A DNA stretch of 64,000 nt from Desulfovibrio sp. JC022 (lineage in GTDB: Bacteria; Desulfobacterota; Desulfovibrionia; Desulfovibrionales; Desulfovibrionaceae): assembly GCF_010470665.1 (NCBI RefSeq), contig NZ_VOPZ01000006.1, positions 222,224 to 286,223 on the forward strand. Direction: 5' to 3'. The notes beneath the pieces are model-generated. The model was given only the letters and a program-made list of their open reading frames with translations, was not told the origin of the DNA and ran no database searches. The position numbers and the translations under genes are program-made. Numbering within the stretch: position 1 is the stretch's first letter; every line of letters starts with the position of its first letter. Positions 25,978 through 35,809 of this stretch are shown piece by piece.

Positions 25978-28900
25978 TTAAAGATTGTATAGAAAGGAAT
26001 CCACTTTGAGCCTGTTATTCTCATTCCGGTTACCGTCAAAGGTCAGGGACAAAATCGGAGCATAGGGCTTGTCATCAAGGCGATCCTTTAGGATACCGAG
26101 GCTGATCCCGGTATTCTCGTACATGGAAGTAACCGAGATAACTCCTTTCACCCCGGCCACCCTTTCCATGATCTTGGCTCCCCGGTAACGGCCGAATCCA
26201 CCGGAATAATATCCAAGCCCCCGGTCAGCGGTTTTCTTAAGGGAGCCGAAATTGCTTTCATAATGGCTGAATTCGCCCAGCCGCTCTGAAATCCTTTCCA
26301 TATATTCCTTGAACAGGGCGATATTGCTGCGCATGGACGAATGGGAATCAACCTTGTTGAAATTGTAATAGTCATACCAGAGATTCCAGACATATTCGCT
26401 CAAAGGAGCGTAAATCACCCGGCGATCCTGTTCTTCCAGCCTCTTAAAAATATGGTCATTAAGTGCGGATTTATAAAGGACCAATGGCTCACCAATGGCC
26501 ATGATTGCACCCTCATGATCCTGCAAAGCAAGACTTTCACGAATGATCCGGGCAGTTGATTCAAGCTTCTCAATGTTCAATTGACCGCGTGAGGCAAGCC
26601 GGAGCAAAAACTCAAGGGTATCCGAACGCGACTCAGCAGGAGCATGCAACACAAGATCGCCGGCCAGCAGGCAGAGAAAAAGCATACGGGCATCGTCATC
26701 GTTGAGCATGCGCAACTCTTCCATAAACGGGGATATCAACTGCACATCCTCAAGCCCTTCCTGATCAAATACGCAGCGCATAAAACGGCTGTACTGACCG
26801 TCCACTTCAGCTCCCTCATTCTGGGGGATTAGTACAGCCGGACTGACTGCGCCCATATTCTTCTGCAAGGAAGAAAGCACCTCCCCCAGCAGAGCTGTCA
26901 GGGAAAAGTACTCATTACCGGAAGAATACCTGCTCCCTACATCCACAGACTCTTTTGAAGTGGCAGGGATAACCCGGGCATCAATCCCGCCGGCCTTAAG
27001 TACGGCGCAGCCGATATCAGAATAAGGATAAAGGTCCGGCAGCAACAGAGGACGGGAACCGAGCTGTGAATAATCAGTCAGAATATTCACCGGATCAGCA
27101 CTGCCCATGTTCACATATTCCTCCACTGCAAGAGCCTCGCGCTCCGGCACCCTGCTCAAACTGTTCACAAATGCTTCCACCCGGGTCTGTACACCCACGC
27201 TGGATGAATGCTCGTCCACCTCAATGGTCAGGGATGGTTTATCCTTCAGGATTTCCCCGTAATAATGGGCAAAGACCGTATCCGGTCCGCAGCCGTGGTG
27301 GGTCAGGAATATGGGGTAGAGATTAGGATGCTTGGCCACCAGCTTGGCAGCGGCCAACATGTGCTGACCAAAAGGCCAGAACATATTGGGATGCTCCATG
27401 AAAATATCCGATTCCGGCAGATCATAGAGGGGAATGGTCCGATAGCCCATTTCAGCTAATTTATCCGGGATACCCATATTCAGCACCGGATCGGCCACTC
27501 CGTATATCTTGGAAATAAGCACAAAAGCCTTGGTGTTGGGATCAAGGGAATTCAAAGTTTCCCATCCCCTTTCTTTCATCCGCTTCAACAAATCATGCTG
27601 CGCCTCCATTGCAGCTTTAAGGGCGGCCCCCGCCTCTTCCGGGGTTTTACCCAGCTGCCTCCCCAAGGACATAAATTCAGACTGCACGAACTCCTGCCCC
27701 TGACTGAAAGCAAGGGTGGGAGCCAGCAGCTTGATGTTTTTATCGTCAAGCTTCATGGCTTCACTGACAATTTTAAAAGCCAGCTGCATGTAAGGGCATC
27801 CGTAGTTCTGACGGGATTTGGAGCTGGGATGGAAAGCAGTGAAAAGATCAGGAAAAAAAAGATAATCAACTCCGCGCTTAACCAGCTCTGCAGCATGACC
27901 GTTGACCAGCTTGACCGGATAACAGGTTTCATCAAGTGCGTATTCCTGAGCCATCCTGATAGTTTCCCCGGAAGTGAAATCGGAAAGGACCACGTTCATA
28001 TCCAATGCCTTGAAGAAAGTATGAAACATGGTGAACATACCGAAGGAGAACAGGGCGCGGGGCATTCCCACACTCTTTTTCCGGGGATCAACAACTCCGT
28101 CATAGTCGCGGAAAATAAAGTCCTGCACCTGCTTGTTGAATGAACCGGGAGCGAATTGCGGCTCGGCTTCAACTTCTACTAAATCCGGCTGCTCATTTTC
28201 CAAGCAGAACCCTTTAAACGATGTTGCCCCTTCCATCTCTTCGCGGGCAATGATAGCCGCGCCGACAGCTCCGGTAACACTGAAAAATGGCGGCACCTGT
28301 ACTTCCATGCCGTGGACAGCGCGAAATGCATTGATAATGGCTTGATTATAGGCCACCCCGCCTTGCAGGAGGATTTTCTTCCCTACTTTTTTGCGGCCGA
28401 GCACCCGGTTGGTGTAATTTTTAATGATGGAATAGCAAAGCCCGGCTGCAATATCTTCAATTGGATCACCCTGCGCGAGATGTGCGGCAATACTGGTTTC
28501 CATGAACACGGTGCAGCGTTCACCCAGATTAAGAGGGGCTTCACTCCTGAAAGAAATATCCGCGTAATCATCCAGTGCAATGCCGATCTTTTTAGCCTGC
28601 TCCTCAATAAATGAGCCGGTTCCGGCGGCGCAGACCTTGTTCATCTGAAAATCTGAAACAGCTCCGTTCTTAATGGAAATGAACTTTGAATCCTGCCCGC
28701 CGATCTCAAAGACCGTATCCACATCCGGGCAAAAGCTGACCGCAGCCCGGGCCTGTGCAGTGATTTCATCTTTGATTATATCCGCGCCAATAAGCCGCCC
28801 GGTCATGTTACGTCCAGAACCGGTGGTTGCCGCGCCGAGAACATTAACTTTCCCGGCAAAATCATCTCCAAGCTCGGCCAGCCCGGTTTTAACCGCTTTG

Positions 28901-29961
28901 ACCGGATCACCCGCAGTACGCAAATAGCGGTAACCCAGCACCCGGTTATCAGAATCAACCAACACTACGTTGGTACTGGTGGACCCCACATCCACTCCGA
29001 CCCAGCAATCCACGGGATCTGTTTCCATAGAGATATTCCGGCAGATATGCTTGCCCGTAACGTCTGCAACTCCATAACCAGACAGGGCAGGCAAAACGAC
29101 CTTATCTTCTTCACAAAAAAGAGGCCCGCGACGCTTTTTAAGGGAATCCAGCAACAGCGCGACATTCACTGTTTTTAGTTCTTTAAATCCAATAACCGCT
29201 GCCCCCACAGCTCCGGCAACCTTCCCTTGCTGGTGAACTACTAACTGGTCATCATCTAAATCCAGCACCTTACGCAGAGCAGAAATGATAGCTTTGTTCC
29301 GTGATACCCCCCCCGCAAAAAAGAACGGGGCACGTTTGGGTAACCCGCGCATGACCGCATTGCGGTAATTTCTGGCTGTAGCATAGGCCAGCCCGCGCAG
29401 AATATCCGGAATAGATACCCCTTCCTGCTGGTGATGGGTGATGTCGGTCTTGGCAAAAACACTGCATCGCCCTGCAATTCTGGGGGTTGAATTTGCCTCA
29501 GCCTCAATACGAGAATAATCCTCAATCTCAATACCTATGCGCGAAGCCTGCTCTTCGAGAAATGAGCCTGTCCCGGCAGAGCAATCAGGGTTAAGTGAAA
29601 ACTCAATGCCCCCCTTCTTCGCCGCGCTAAACCCGGTAATAAAACCGGCCCGCTGCCCACCGATCTCGATAATCGACGCGCAGGCGGGAGCGAGCAATCG
29701 TGCTCCTTCCACCGCAGCAGCCAGATAGTTAGCACCATAAACCTGACCCTCTTCTGAGAAAATCTTCCCACCGGACCCGACTACTGCCCCGTAAAGTGTC
29801 TCTGTACCAAACTCCTGCTTCAGCTCATCCAACATCTGGCTCAGAACCTGAACCGGACGCCCTTTATGAAGCATATACCTTCTTGCAATTATCTTCCGCT
29901 GCTCATCAAGAACAGCCACTTTTACCGAGGAATAACCAATGTCTATACCTATGCTGTTCAT
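25978..29961 (-). CDS. Giant acyl-CoA dehydratase activase-type fusion protein
   Basis: 1327 residues. Two consecutive ASKHA ATPase domains of the HgdC/BcrAD activase type: the first starts GIDIGYSSVKVAVLDE, with a CSAGTGSFLEEQA cluster/nucleotide segment; the second starts near residue 320 with GVDVGSTSTNVVLVD and CAAGTGSFIEEQAKKI. A DUF2229-like and HgdB-related region follows (residues about 640-1000; FSFGMFTMFHTFFKALDMNV, GCPYMQLAFK, LTHHGCGPDTVF), then a C-terminal helical part. Such proteins couple ATP hydrolysis to low-potential electron transfer in 2-hydroxyacyl-CoA dehydratase-like systems; the function of this fused class is not settled. No separate dehydratase subunit genes lie nearby. 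First gene of its operon, with a palindromic operator in the promoter. Confidence 0.88.
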   Translation of the reverse strand: MNSIGIDIGYSSVKVAVLDEQRKIIARRYMLHKGRPVQVLSQMLDELKQEFGTETLYGAVVGSGGKIFSEEGQVYGANYLAAAVEGARLLAPACASIIEIGGQRAGFITGFSAAKKGGIEFSLNPDCSAGTGSFLEEQASRIGIEIEDYSRIEAEANSTPRIAGRCSVFAKTDITHHQQEGVSIPDILRGLAYATARNYRNAVMRGLPKRAPFFFAGGVSRNKAIISALRKVLDLDDDQLVVHQQGKVAGAVGAAVIGFKELKTVNVALLLDSLKKRRGPLFCEEDKVVLPALSGYGVADVTGKHICRNISMETDPVDCWVGVDVGSTSTNVVLVDSDNRVLGYRYLRTAGDPVKAVKTGLAELGDDFAGKVNVLGAATTGSGRNMTGRLIGADIIKDEITAQARAAVSFCPDVDTVFEIGGQDSKFISIKNGAVSDFQMNKVCAAGTGSFIEEQAKKIGIALDDYADISFRSEAPLNLGERCTVFMETSIAAHLAQGDPIEDIAAGLCYSIIKNYTNRVLGRKKVGKKILLQGGVAYNQAIINAFRAVHGMEVQVPPFFSVTGAVGAAIIAREEMEGATSFKGFCLENEQPDLVEVEAEPQFAPGSFNKQVQDFIFRDYDGVVDPRKKSVGMPRALFSFGMFTMFHTFFKALDMNVVLSDFTSGETIRMAQEYALDETCYPVKLVNGHAAELVKRGVDYLFFPDLFTAFHPSSKSRQNYGCPYMQLAFKIVSEAMKLDDKNIKLLAPTLAFSQGQEFVQSEFMSLGRQLGKTPEEAGAALKAAMEAQHDLLKRMKERGWETLNSLDPNTKAFVLISKIYGVADPVLNMGIPDKLAEMGYRTIPLYDLPESDIFMEHPNMFWPFGQHMLAAAKLVAKHPNLYPIFLTHHGCGPDTVFAHYYGEILKDKPSLTIEVDEHSSSVGVQTRVEAFVNSLSRVPEREALAVEEYVNMGSADPVNILTDYSQLGSRPLLLPDLYPYSDIGCAVLKAGGIDARVIPATSKESVDVGSRYSSGNEYFSLTALLGEVLSSLQKNMGAVSPAVLIPQNEGAEVDGQYSRFMRCVFDQEGLEDVQLISPFMEELRMLNDDDARMLFLCLLAGDLVLHAPAESRSDTLEFLLRLASRGQLNIEKLESTARIIRESLALQDHEGAIMAIGEPLVLYKSALNDHIFKRLEEQDRRVIYAPLSEYVWNLWYDYYNFNKVDSHSSMRSNIALFKEYMERISERLGEFSHYESNFGSLKKTADRGLGYYSGGFGRYRGAKIMERVAGVKGVISVTSMYENTGISLGILKDRLDDKPYAPILSLTFDGNRNENNRLKVDSFLYNL

Positions 29962-29977
29962 TCTTTTCTCCTATTTT

Positions 29978-29998
29978 AATTAAGCTGCTTAACTATTG
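29978..29998 (-). promoter_or_regulatory. Palindromic operator, site 1 (upstream of the activase gene)
   Basis: The core at 29980-29992 is TTAAGC-T-GCTTAA, a perfect palindrome with central base, followed by CTATTG. It lies 17-37 bases before the activase ATG. Near-identical sites precede marR, the RND gene and the AraC gene. Binding by the MarR protein encoded at 30120 is inferred. Confidence 0.7.
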
Positions 29999-30119
29999 TA
30001 GCAAAAAAATATCTGCATTACACACAACAGACTGGTCTCACAGGGAGGCGTAACCATACTGGGGGTGCATGGATCGCCCGATACGCGCCACCTCATAAAT
30101 AACGCGGACCGTATCAAAT

Positions 30120-30602
30120 CTATGCTTTCTTCCCGAACATTTCAGCCAGCCGGTCATCCACCACGGTCTCCACCACCGCAAGTACAGCCGAAGCCGTAGC
30201 CAGCTGCGGATCTGTGAATTCACCCAGTCGATCTTTCAGATTAGCCATATGCCGCTCATGAAATTCCTGATGAATGTTAAAAGCTTCCCAACCTTTATCA
30301 GTAAGTCGAGCCAGAAGTTCCTTGCGGTTATCAGGAGCATGTTCCTTACGGGCAACCCCACGTTTTTCCAATTTCCCGACCATCTGCGAGATCGCGCTCT
30401 TGGTCACCCCCAGCACGGAAGCAATGCTCTTCAAATTAGCACCTTCATTGAGGCCAATGGCGTGCAAACAGCGAATTTCCCGCGGGGTAAGTTCCAGCCC
30501 ATCGCCGAGGACTATGGGCTGCTCCTCAATCCTGCTGTGCTTATTGATTATACGGGTCAACCTGCCAGTCATGTAACGGATCTCTTCTTCTTTATTGTCC
30601 AT
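30120..30602 (-). CDS. MarR-family transcriptional regulator
   Basis: 160 residues from the ATG at 30602. Winged-helix MarR fold: LTPREIRCLHAIG, LKSIASVLGVTKSAISQMVGKLEKRGVARKE (recognition helix, about 58-90), DNRKELLARLTDKGWEAF wing, and flanking dimerisation helices. It follows the DUF1302 gene by 37 bases and has its own promoter containing an operator copy, which suggests autorepression. The ribosome site before this ATG is weak; a second ATG about 11 codons on (after GAAGAAGAG) is an alternative. Likely regulator of the surrounding three operons. Confidence 0.88.
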   Translation of the reverse strand: MDNKEEEIRYMTGRLTRIINKHSRIEEQPIVLGDGLELTPREIRCLHAIGLNEGANLKSIASVLGVTKSAISQMVGKLEKRGVARKEHAPDNRKELLARLTDKGWEAFNIHQEFHERHMANLKDRLGEFTDPQLATASAVLAVVETVVDDRLAEMFGKKA

Positions 30603-30609
30603 ATGATTT

Positions 30610-30638
30610 TGATAAAGGCACTTAACTATCTCTGTCAA
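30610..30638 (-). promoter_or_regulatory. marR promoter with embedded operator, site 2
   Basis: TTGACA (30633-30638) and TTATCA (30610-30615) are 17 bases apart on the minus strand. The spacer and -10 hold the operator (30613-30625), an imperfect copy of the TTAAGC-N-RCTTAA core. The -35 begins one base after the stop of the upstream gene. The arrangement fits repression by polymerase occlusion. Confidence 0.65.
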
Positions 30639-30639
30639 G

Positions 30640-31935
30640 CTAAAAACTATACCGAATTGAACTATAAACGTTGGAGTTGTTGGTGAACTGACCGAAAAAG
30701 GTCTGTTCATGGGCACCTATAAAAATGTTAGCCCCGCAACCAACGGTCATCCGGTCAGACACCTTGTACTGTAATCCGGGCCGCAAATAAGCATCCTCAT
30801 CGCTGGGCGAATAATAGGCGTCAAAGTTCAAGGTCAGGTTCTGGTTCATGAACTGCTGGGTGAACTGCATGGTGATCACATGCCGGAACTCATCCTTGGG
30901 ATACTTGGGATTATGCACATTGAGATAATTGCCGTAATCGAGCATCTGCTCCACATAATACTGCACTTCGCAATTGCTGTCGGTCCAAAGCTCCTGAGCA
31001 TAGCCCACCAGATAGCGAAGCTCGGAATTATCCACGTCCGCATTGGTTCCGCCCCTGCTCTTGGTGGAATCGTACCACGCAACTTCAATATTCCCGATGC
31101 CGGGTCCGACCTGACCGCGAATACTTGCGCCGTACACATTAAGTGCCGGGAACGTAGCCTCATCATCCGAATTCATTCCAGCAGGCTTTTTCCAGTAGCC
31201 CCAGTAACCGTACAGGGCCAGCTCATAATTGTTGATATTCTTGTAAATACGAGCCGAGATCTCATCATTTTCAAACCATTCATCAGGCTCGTCGGTGTCG
31301 AGGATATTATCCCGGCCCACGATGCGGTCCTCCAGTCCACTAAAAAAAGAGATATATTCCCCGTCAATATAGCGATCCGGCTCGAATTTCGGGGAATAAA
31401 CCAGATCGACATTGGCCAGTTCGGTAAAGAAGCTGACCTTGGCCGAGTTGCAGGGAGCCTTCAGATATTCCGCATCCCTGCCCATGAAGAATGACCGCCA
31501 GTCCTTGGGAAAAAGGTCGTTCAGAAAGACCAGCCCGCCCGTGCCCCAGGTAAGCACCTGCCTCCCGAATTTTATATCCATAAACTCCGTTGGCCGGGAG
31601 AACATCCACAATTCACGGGTTTCATAGACAATTCGGTCAGTCACACCGTCCGCGCGTAGATCTCCTTTGTATTTAAAGTCAGCCCAATCGGTGTAGGTGA
31701 ATATTTCACCCTGTAAGCGGATCTCAGCCATGGAGATCTGTTTTTCTTCCGGGTCCTGCTGAGTGCGCGCTCCTGCGCGGGCTTCAATGAAACCGTTGAA
31801 TTCCAGCGGTGCAAATTGCTCCCAGAAGGATTCAAAAAATCCATCCCCTCCACTTTCCGCTGCCGAAGCCGGGCCAGCCAGTGCTGCAAACAGCACCAAC
31901 CAGACCATTATGCATTTACTTCTGAACACCCTCAT
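30640..31935 (-). CDS. DUF1302-like outer-membrane beta-barrel protein
   Basis: 431 residues with an N-terminal signal peptide (hydrophobic run, then PASAAES). The mature part is rich in alternating aromatic/polar strands (WADFKYKGDLRADGVTDRIVYE; FGRQVLTWGTGGLVFLNDLFP) and ends with a C-terminal Phe (SSIRYSF), the outer-membrane barrel signature. It resembles the DUF1302 family, commonly encoded with MMPL-type RND pumps and a LolA-like protein. It probably forms the outer-membrane part of an export system. The start overlaps the preceding gene by 4 bases (ATGA). Confidence 0.82.
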   Translation of the reverse strand: MRVFRSKCIMVWLVLFAALAGPASAAESGGDGFFESFWEQFAPLEFNGFIEARAGARTQQDPEEKQISMAEIRLQGEIFTYTDWADFKYKGDLRADGVTDRIVYETRELWMFSRPTEFMDIKFGRQVLTWGTGGLVFLNDLFPKDWRSFFMGRDAEYLKAPCNSAKVSFFTELANVDLVYSPKFEPDRYIDGEYISFFSGLEDRIVGRDNILDTDEPDEWFENDEISARIYKNINNYELALYGYWGYWKKPAGMNSDDEATFPALNVYGASIRGQVGPGIGNIEVAWYDSTKSRGGTNADVDNSELRYLVGYAQELWTDSNCEVQYYVEQMLDYGNYLNVHNPKYPKDEFRHVITMQFTQQFMNQNLTLNFDAYYSPSDEDAYLRPGLQYKVSDRMTVGCGANIFIGAHEQTFFGQFTNNSNVYSSIRYSF

Positions 31936-32753
31936 CGCATCAATTCCCTCGGCGGACGACGCAGATATCTTTCGCCGAAGATGGATTCCTTGACCGGAAG
32001 ATCATAAACCACGCCGGAGAAAGTCATTACAGTTTCGCTTCCGGTTTCAAGATTCTTGACCTTTGAAACGGTAACCGTGGGATAGATTTCGCCACTCTTA
32101 TCTGAGGCTATTTCATCTACCTTAATCACTTCCATGGTCCGGTAAGGTTTGTCCGATCCTTTGAAATACTCCATTTTCATGGGCAGATAGGTTTTCATAT
32201 CCACGTAAGCAACATAGTGGGAAAATTCCACATCACCGGGATTTTTAGGACTGTTTTTGAGCATGTAGCAGCCGTTTTCAGTCCCGATCAATTCGTGCAC
32301 GTCTTCATGCAGGCTGCGCCCGGAGATATCTTCATACAGGAAATCGGAGCCCGCAAAACTGGTCCTTTTATCCCCGGCAGCGATCCGCTTCACCATGTCC
32401 AGACTGGGCATGTACAGCCAGCGGGAATCGTCCTTGCCCGGTTCAACGGTTTTGTGCACAAGGAAAACCATTTTGCGCACGTCTGCCGGGGATTTAAAGT
32501 AGGACATGTACAGCTGTCTGGAGTCACCGTCGCCCGCATCTTTACGCAGGATGTTCAAGTCCCGCTCTCTGGTACGCCCTTGGCTATCGGTGATTTCAAG
32601 GTGCACTTTACCTTTGCAGGTTTCGCCCTGATAAAGGGCCATGTGGTTGGCGTTGTTGACTATGGTTTCAACGTCAGGTGCTGCCATTGCGGATGCACTC
32701 ATTAATGAAACCAGTGCCATTGTTGCTATGAAAGATAATATTTTTGATTTCAT
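31932..32753 (-). CDS. Outer-membrane lipoprotein-sorting-like protein (LolA-like fold)
   Basis: 273 residues with a clear signal peptide (LVSLMSASAMAA, cut near residue 25). The mature sequence (GKVHLEITDSQGRTRERDL; SRWLYMPSLDMVKRIAAGDKRTSFAGSDFLYEDI) matches the periplasmic family that accompanies MMPL/RND exporters and resembles LolA/DUF1329 proteins. It is likely to ferry a lipid-like substrate between the pump and the outer-membrane protein encoded next. Separated from the RND gene by repeat copy E. Confidence 0.83.
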   Translation of the reverse strand: MKSKILSFIATMALVSLMSASAMAAPDVETIVNNANHMALYQGETCKGKVHLEITDSQGRTRERDLNILRKDAGDGDSRQLYMSYFKSPADVRKMVFLVHKTVEPGKDDSRWLYMPSLDMVKRIAAGDKRTSFAGSDFLYEDISGRSLHEDVHELIGTENGCYMLKNSPKNPGDVEFSHYVAYVDMKTYLPMKMEYFKGSDKPYRTMEVIKVDEIASDKSGEIYPTVTVSKVKNLETGSETVMTFSGVVYDLPVKESIFGERYLRRPPRELMR

Positions 32754-32769
32754 GTGAAGCCTCTTTGAT

Positions 32770-32877
32770 TTGATGCGCTTCGCGCTTTTTATTGCAAAGA
32801 TTTCGCCTCTGGCGGCTTAAACCCTTTTCCAAAAGGGTTTAAGAATCCCAAAAACTTTTACTTGGGCTTCGCCGCCT
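32770..32877 (-). repeat. Dispersed intergenic repeat, copy E (full-length form)
   Basis: Full-length copy between the RND gene and the LolA-like gene: GATGCGCTTCGCGC end, spacer, CCTCTGGCGG, AAACCCTTTTCC/AAAAGGGTTT hairpin, GAATCCC, A/T stretch, GGGCTTCGCCGCC. One base differs from the usual CCTCCGGCGG. Confidence 0.8.
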
Positions 32878-32899
32878 TGAGAGGACAAATCGTATTTTA

Positions 32900-35581
32900 T
32901 TATTGATTAACCTTCACCGTCACTGTTGCATCAGAACTGGACTGCGCCGGAATCTCCAGCTTGGCTCCGGCAAAGAAGAACCTTGAGGCCACGGTGATGA
33001 TTGCGGGCATGGCTACCAAAGTCAGGATGCCAGAAATCATCATGATGGATGAAAGCAGCAAACTGGTGGTGCGGTAAGGAATCAAAGCCGAAATGAGCAT
33101 GGGCAGGAACCCGATGGCGATAACCAGCACATTGCGGCTGATGGCCCTTGCCGGGGCACCGTACATTCTGGGCAGGGTCTTCTTCCATGATCCGGTCTTG
33201 GAGTAGATTTTCCGGCTGCGCTCCACAAAATGGATGGCAAAGTCAACCGACATTCCCAGCGTAAGTACGCCGAGAACCGCTACAGGCATATCGTAATCCT
33301 TACCTATCAGACCGATGAAACCGTAAATGAAAGCGATGGTTATGGTCAGCGGAACCATACACAACACACCCCATTTGAATGAACGGAACAGAAACACAGC
33401 CATGAGCAGGACAATGGCGAAACTACCGATAAATGAACGCAGCATGCCTTCCACCATCTGGCTCTGCCAAGCCACGTTGATGTAAGTCAATCCGGCCCAG
33501 TTGTGAGTGATGTCGCAGGGCGGAGGATTGCTTTTGAAGTAGTCGCTGACAAAGGTTTCCACCGCTTCCATGACCATATTATCACCGCTGGTAAGCTGGA
33601 AAACCACGCAGGCTCCGTTGTAATCCGGGGTCACGTAATGCCAGAGATCGTGCGGACGGTGGCTCTGCTGGAACTGCATGTAGCATTCACCAACGGTCTG
33701 CATTTTTTCAGGCACGCGATAGCTGGCATCCTCGCCATCCGTCAGTTCCTGATGTATTTTGCTGACCAGATCAGCCGGGGCAGTACTCTTGCCCACCAGT
33801 CCCGCTTTCTCGATTTCCTTTTGCAATCCGGCAAGGTAACTGAGCATTGCGGGCTGCTTAAAAGGCTTCAGGAGTTCTTTTTCAAGACTGAAAAAACTGC
33901 TGAATTCATCATACAGGTAGAAATCGTCACCTGTGGATTTCTCCGCCTTACGCCCGGCAAAAGCCGCTGCCCGGTCAAGAAACGAATCCGCTGCCGGATC
34001 AGACTTCTCCATCAGCTCTGCCATGAAAATCACCCCTTTCTCCCGTGCGTCCGGAAATTCAGGGGTGAGGGTGTCGGTAAAGTTAACGAACTTCTCAGTA
34101 AGCCTGCGTTTATCGGATGCAGAGAAATTGATTTCATTCTCCTCACTCTCCAGAATCAGATAAGCAGGATAGGTTCCGGCAAAATGCCTGTTCAAGGCGG
34201 TGTCGGCCAGACGGATGGGATGGCTGGGTGCAAACCACTTAACCGGGTTGTCGTTGATCTGGATTTTGCTTATTCCCCATGCGGAAACAACCAGCAATAT
34301 CAGGAACAGCCCCAGCAGCGGTTTGGCGTAGCGGTAAGAGATTCCCCCGGTTTTTTCCAGAATCCGGGACAGCAAAGTGGTTTTGCCGCTGCCGTGTTTG
34401 CTAAGCCCGAAGTTGCTGAAGATCCGGGCCGGAAGGACCAATATATAGGCGGGAACGAACATGATGGTCAGCAGCCAGGCGACCATGATGCCCAGCCCCA
34501 CAAACACGCCGAATATCTGGACCGGGGGAATAGGAGTGAGGGCAAGGGAAATAAAGCCCGCCGCCGAAGTAAGCGAAGTATAGAGCATGGGCATGAACAG
34601 GATATTCAGGACCTCGACAATGGTCTGTTTCCTACCCTTTTCCGGTGTATAGAGGTCGAAAAATTCCGATAGGATGTGGATGGAATCCACCACCGCAATG
34701 GACATTAAAAAGACCGGGATCATAGAACTCATGATGTGCACTTCAAATCCGCAGCCGATCATGGTTCCCATGGTCATGACCACGGAAAGGGTGGCGATGA
34801 TCATGGGCAGGAAGGTCAATGAAAGCTTACGGAAAAAGAAATACAGAAGCAGAAAAATGGTACCCATGGCCAGCGGTGAAGCCAGGCTCATCTCAGTGAA
34901 CATTTCAATCCCGATTGCATCCTGCGCCACGGGCAGACCGGTAATGTGGTATTCATCATCACCGCCCAGTTCCTTTATCTTCTCCTGCAAAGCAGTATAA
35001 ACACGGTAGCTCTGATACTTGTCGGTCAAAGGCAGGTAGATGCAGATAGCCTTGCCGTCTTCGGAAGCCATCTGCCCCACCAGCATGGGGTTGGAAAAAA
35101 CCTTTTCCTTTACAATGTCGGCCTGCGACTGGGTTGACGGAGCCCGGGACATGAGCCAGTCAAATGAAATCGCTCCCGGCCCATCCTGACTGATATGCTC
35201 CACCATGGACGGAGCAATCATATCCACTTCGATGACCCCATCCATCTTTGAGGGATCGTCAGGATTTTCCCAGCGCAGGGTCCGGGCAAACTCCGCCAGC
35301 TCATGGACACGCTTTAAGGTATCGGGATTAAAAACTCCGTGCGGGTTTTGCTCGTTAAGAATGCCGAGTACAACAATTTCTGAAAGGGCGAATTTCTCCT
35401 TGGCCTGATTGTGGAAAACCCGGGAAGGTTCGTCCGGTGGAAGCATATGCTCAGGATCGGTATCAATAACCACCTTCGGAAAAAAAGAGCCGCAAAACAC
35501 CGCCAGCAGCAGAAGCATGGCAATGGTCATCCAGCTCCTTTTAGTGGCGAAGGAAATCAGCATTTGTTTTATTTGATTCAT
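32900..35581 (-). CDS. RND superfamily (MMPL-type) exporter
   Basis: 893 residues with two equal halves, each with one membrane helix, a large periplasmic loop and a five-helix bundle (helices near 18-35, 235-400, then about 425-445 and 725-870). Motifs typical of the family include FLMSIAVVDSIHILSEF in the first bundle and LGMSVDFAIHFVERSRKIY in the second. These pumps export hydrophobic or lipid-like compounds using proton motive force. It heads the operon with the LolA-like, DUF1302 and marR genes, and its promoter carries operator site 3. The substrate is unknown; fatty acids or amphiphiles are reasonable guesses. Confidence 0.9.
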   Translation of the reverse strand: MNQIKQMLISFATKRSWMTIAMLLLLAVFCGSFFPKVVIDTDPEHMLPPDEPSRVFHNQAKEKFALSEIVVLGILNEQNPHGVFNPDTLKRVHELAEFARTLRWENPDDPSKMDGVIEVDMIAPSMVEHISQDGPGAISFDWLMSRAPSTQSQADIVKEKVFSNPMLVGQMASEDGKAICIYLPLTDKYQSYRVYTALQEKIKELGGDDEYHITGLPVAQDAIGIEMFTEMSLASPLAMGTIFLLLYFFFRKLSLTFLPMIIATLSVVMTMGTMIGCGFEVHIMSSMIPVFLMSIAVVDSIHILSEFFDLYTPEKGRKQTIVEVLNILFMPMLYTSLTSAAGFISLALTPIPPVQIFGVFVGLGIMVAWLLTIMFVPAYILVLPARIFSNFGLSKHGSGKTTLLSRILEKTGGISYRYAKPLLGLFLILLVVSAWGISKIQINDNPVKWFAPSHPIRLADTALNRHFAGTYPAYLILESEENEINFSASDKRRLTEKFVNFTDTLTPEFPDAREKGVIFMAELMEKSDPAADSFLDRAAAFAGRKAEKSTGDDFYLYDEFSSFFSLEKELLKPFKQPAMLSYLAGLQKEIEKAGLVGKSTAPADLVSKIHQELTDGEDASYRVPEKMQTVGECYMQFQQSHRPHDLWHYVTPDYNGACVVFQLTSGDNMVMEAVETFVSDYFKSNPPPCDITHNWAGLTYINVAWQSQMVEGMLRSFIGSFAIVLLMAVFLFRSFKWGVLCMVPLTITIAFIYGFIGLIGKDYDMPVAVLGVLTLGMSVDFAIHFVERSRKIYSKTGSWKKTLPRMYGAPARAISRNVLVIAIGFLPMLISALIPYRTTSLLLSSIMMISGILTLVAMPAIITVASRFFFAGAKLEIPAQSSSDATVTVKVNQ

Positions 35582-35601
35582 TTCTTTACCTCTGTATTTA
35601 A

Positions 35602-35614
35602 TTAAGCAACTTAA
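35602..35614 (-). promoter_or_regulatory. Palindromic operator, site 3 (upstream of the RND gene)
   Basis: TTAAGC-A-ACTTAA followed by CTATTG, 20 bases before the RND ATG. The flanking bases (AAT before, CTATTG after) match site 1 over about 20 positions with only two differences. Confidence 0.7.
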
Positions 35615-35724
35615 CTATTGTTATAGAATTTCACCCAGACAAAAACATCCTTTGCCTTAGTCATAGCTCAGGCTGAAAACCGAAACTACTCCATAAGACC
35701 TTAAAATTAACCGTTTTACGAAAG

Positions 35725-35763
35725 CAAAAATAAAGGCTGTAACGGAGATCCGTACAGCCTTTA
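35725..35763 (-). terminator. Rho-independent terminator after the MFS gene
   Basis: Minus strand: stem AAAGGCTGTACGGA pairing with TCCGTTACAGCCTTT (one mismatch) and a short loop, then ATTTTTG. It lies about 47 bases after the MFS stop. Confidence 0.85.
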
Positions 35764-35809
35764 CCGCCCCGGACCACAGGCCCGGAACTAGTCATTCACA
35801 ATCAATCCA

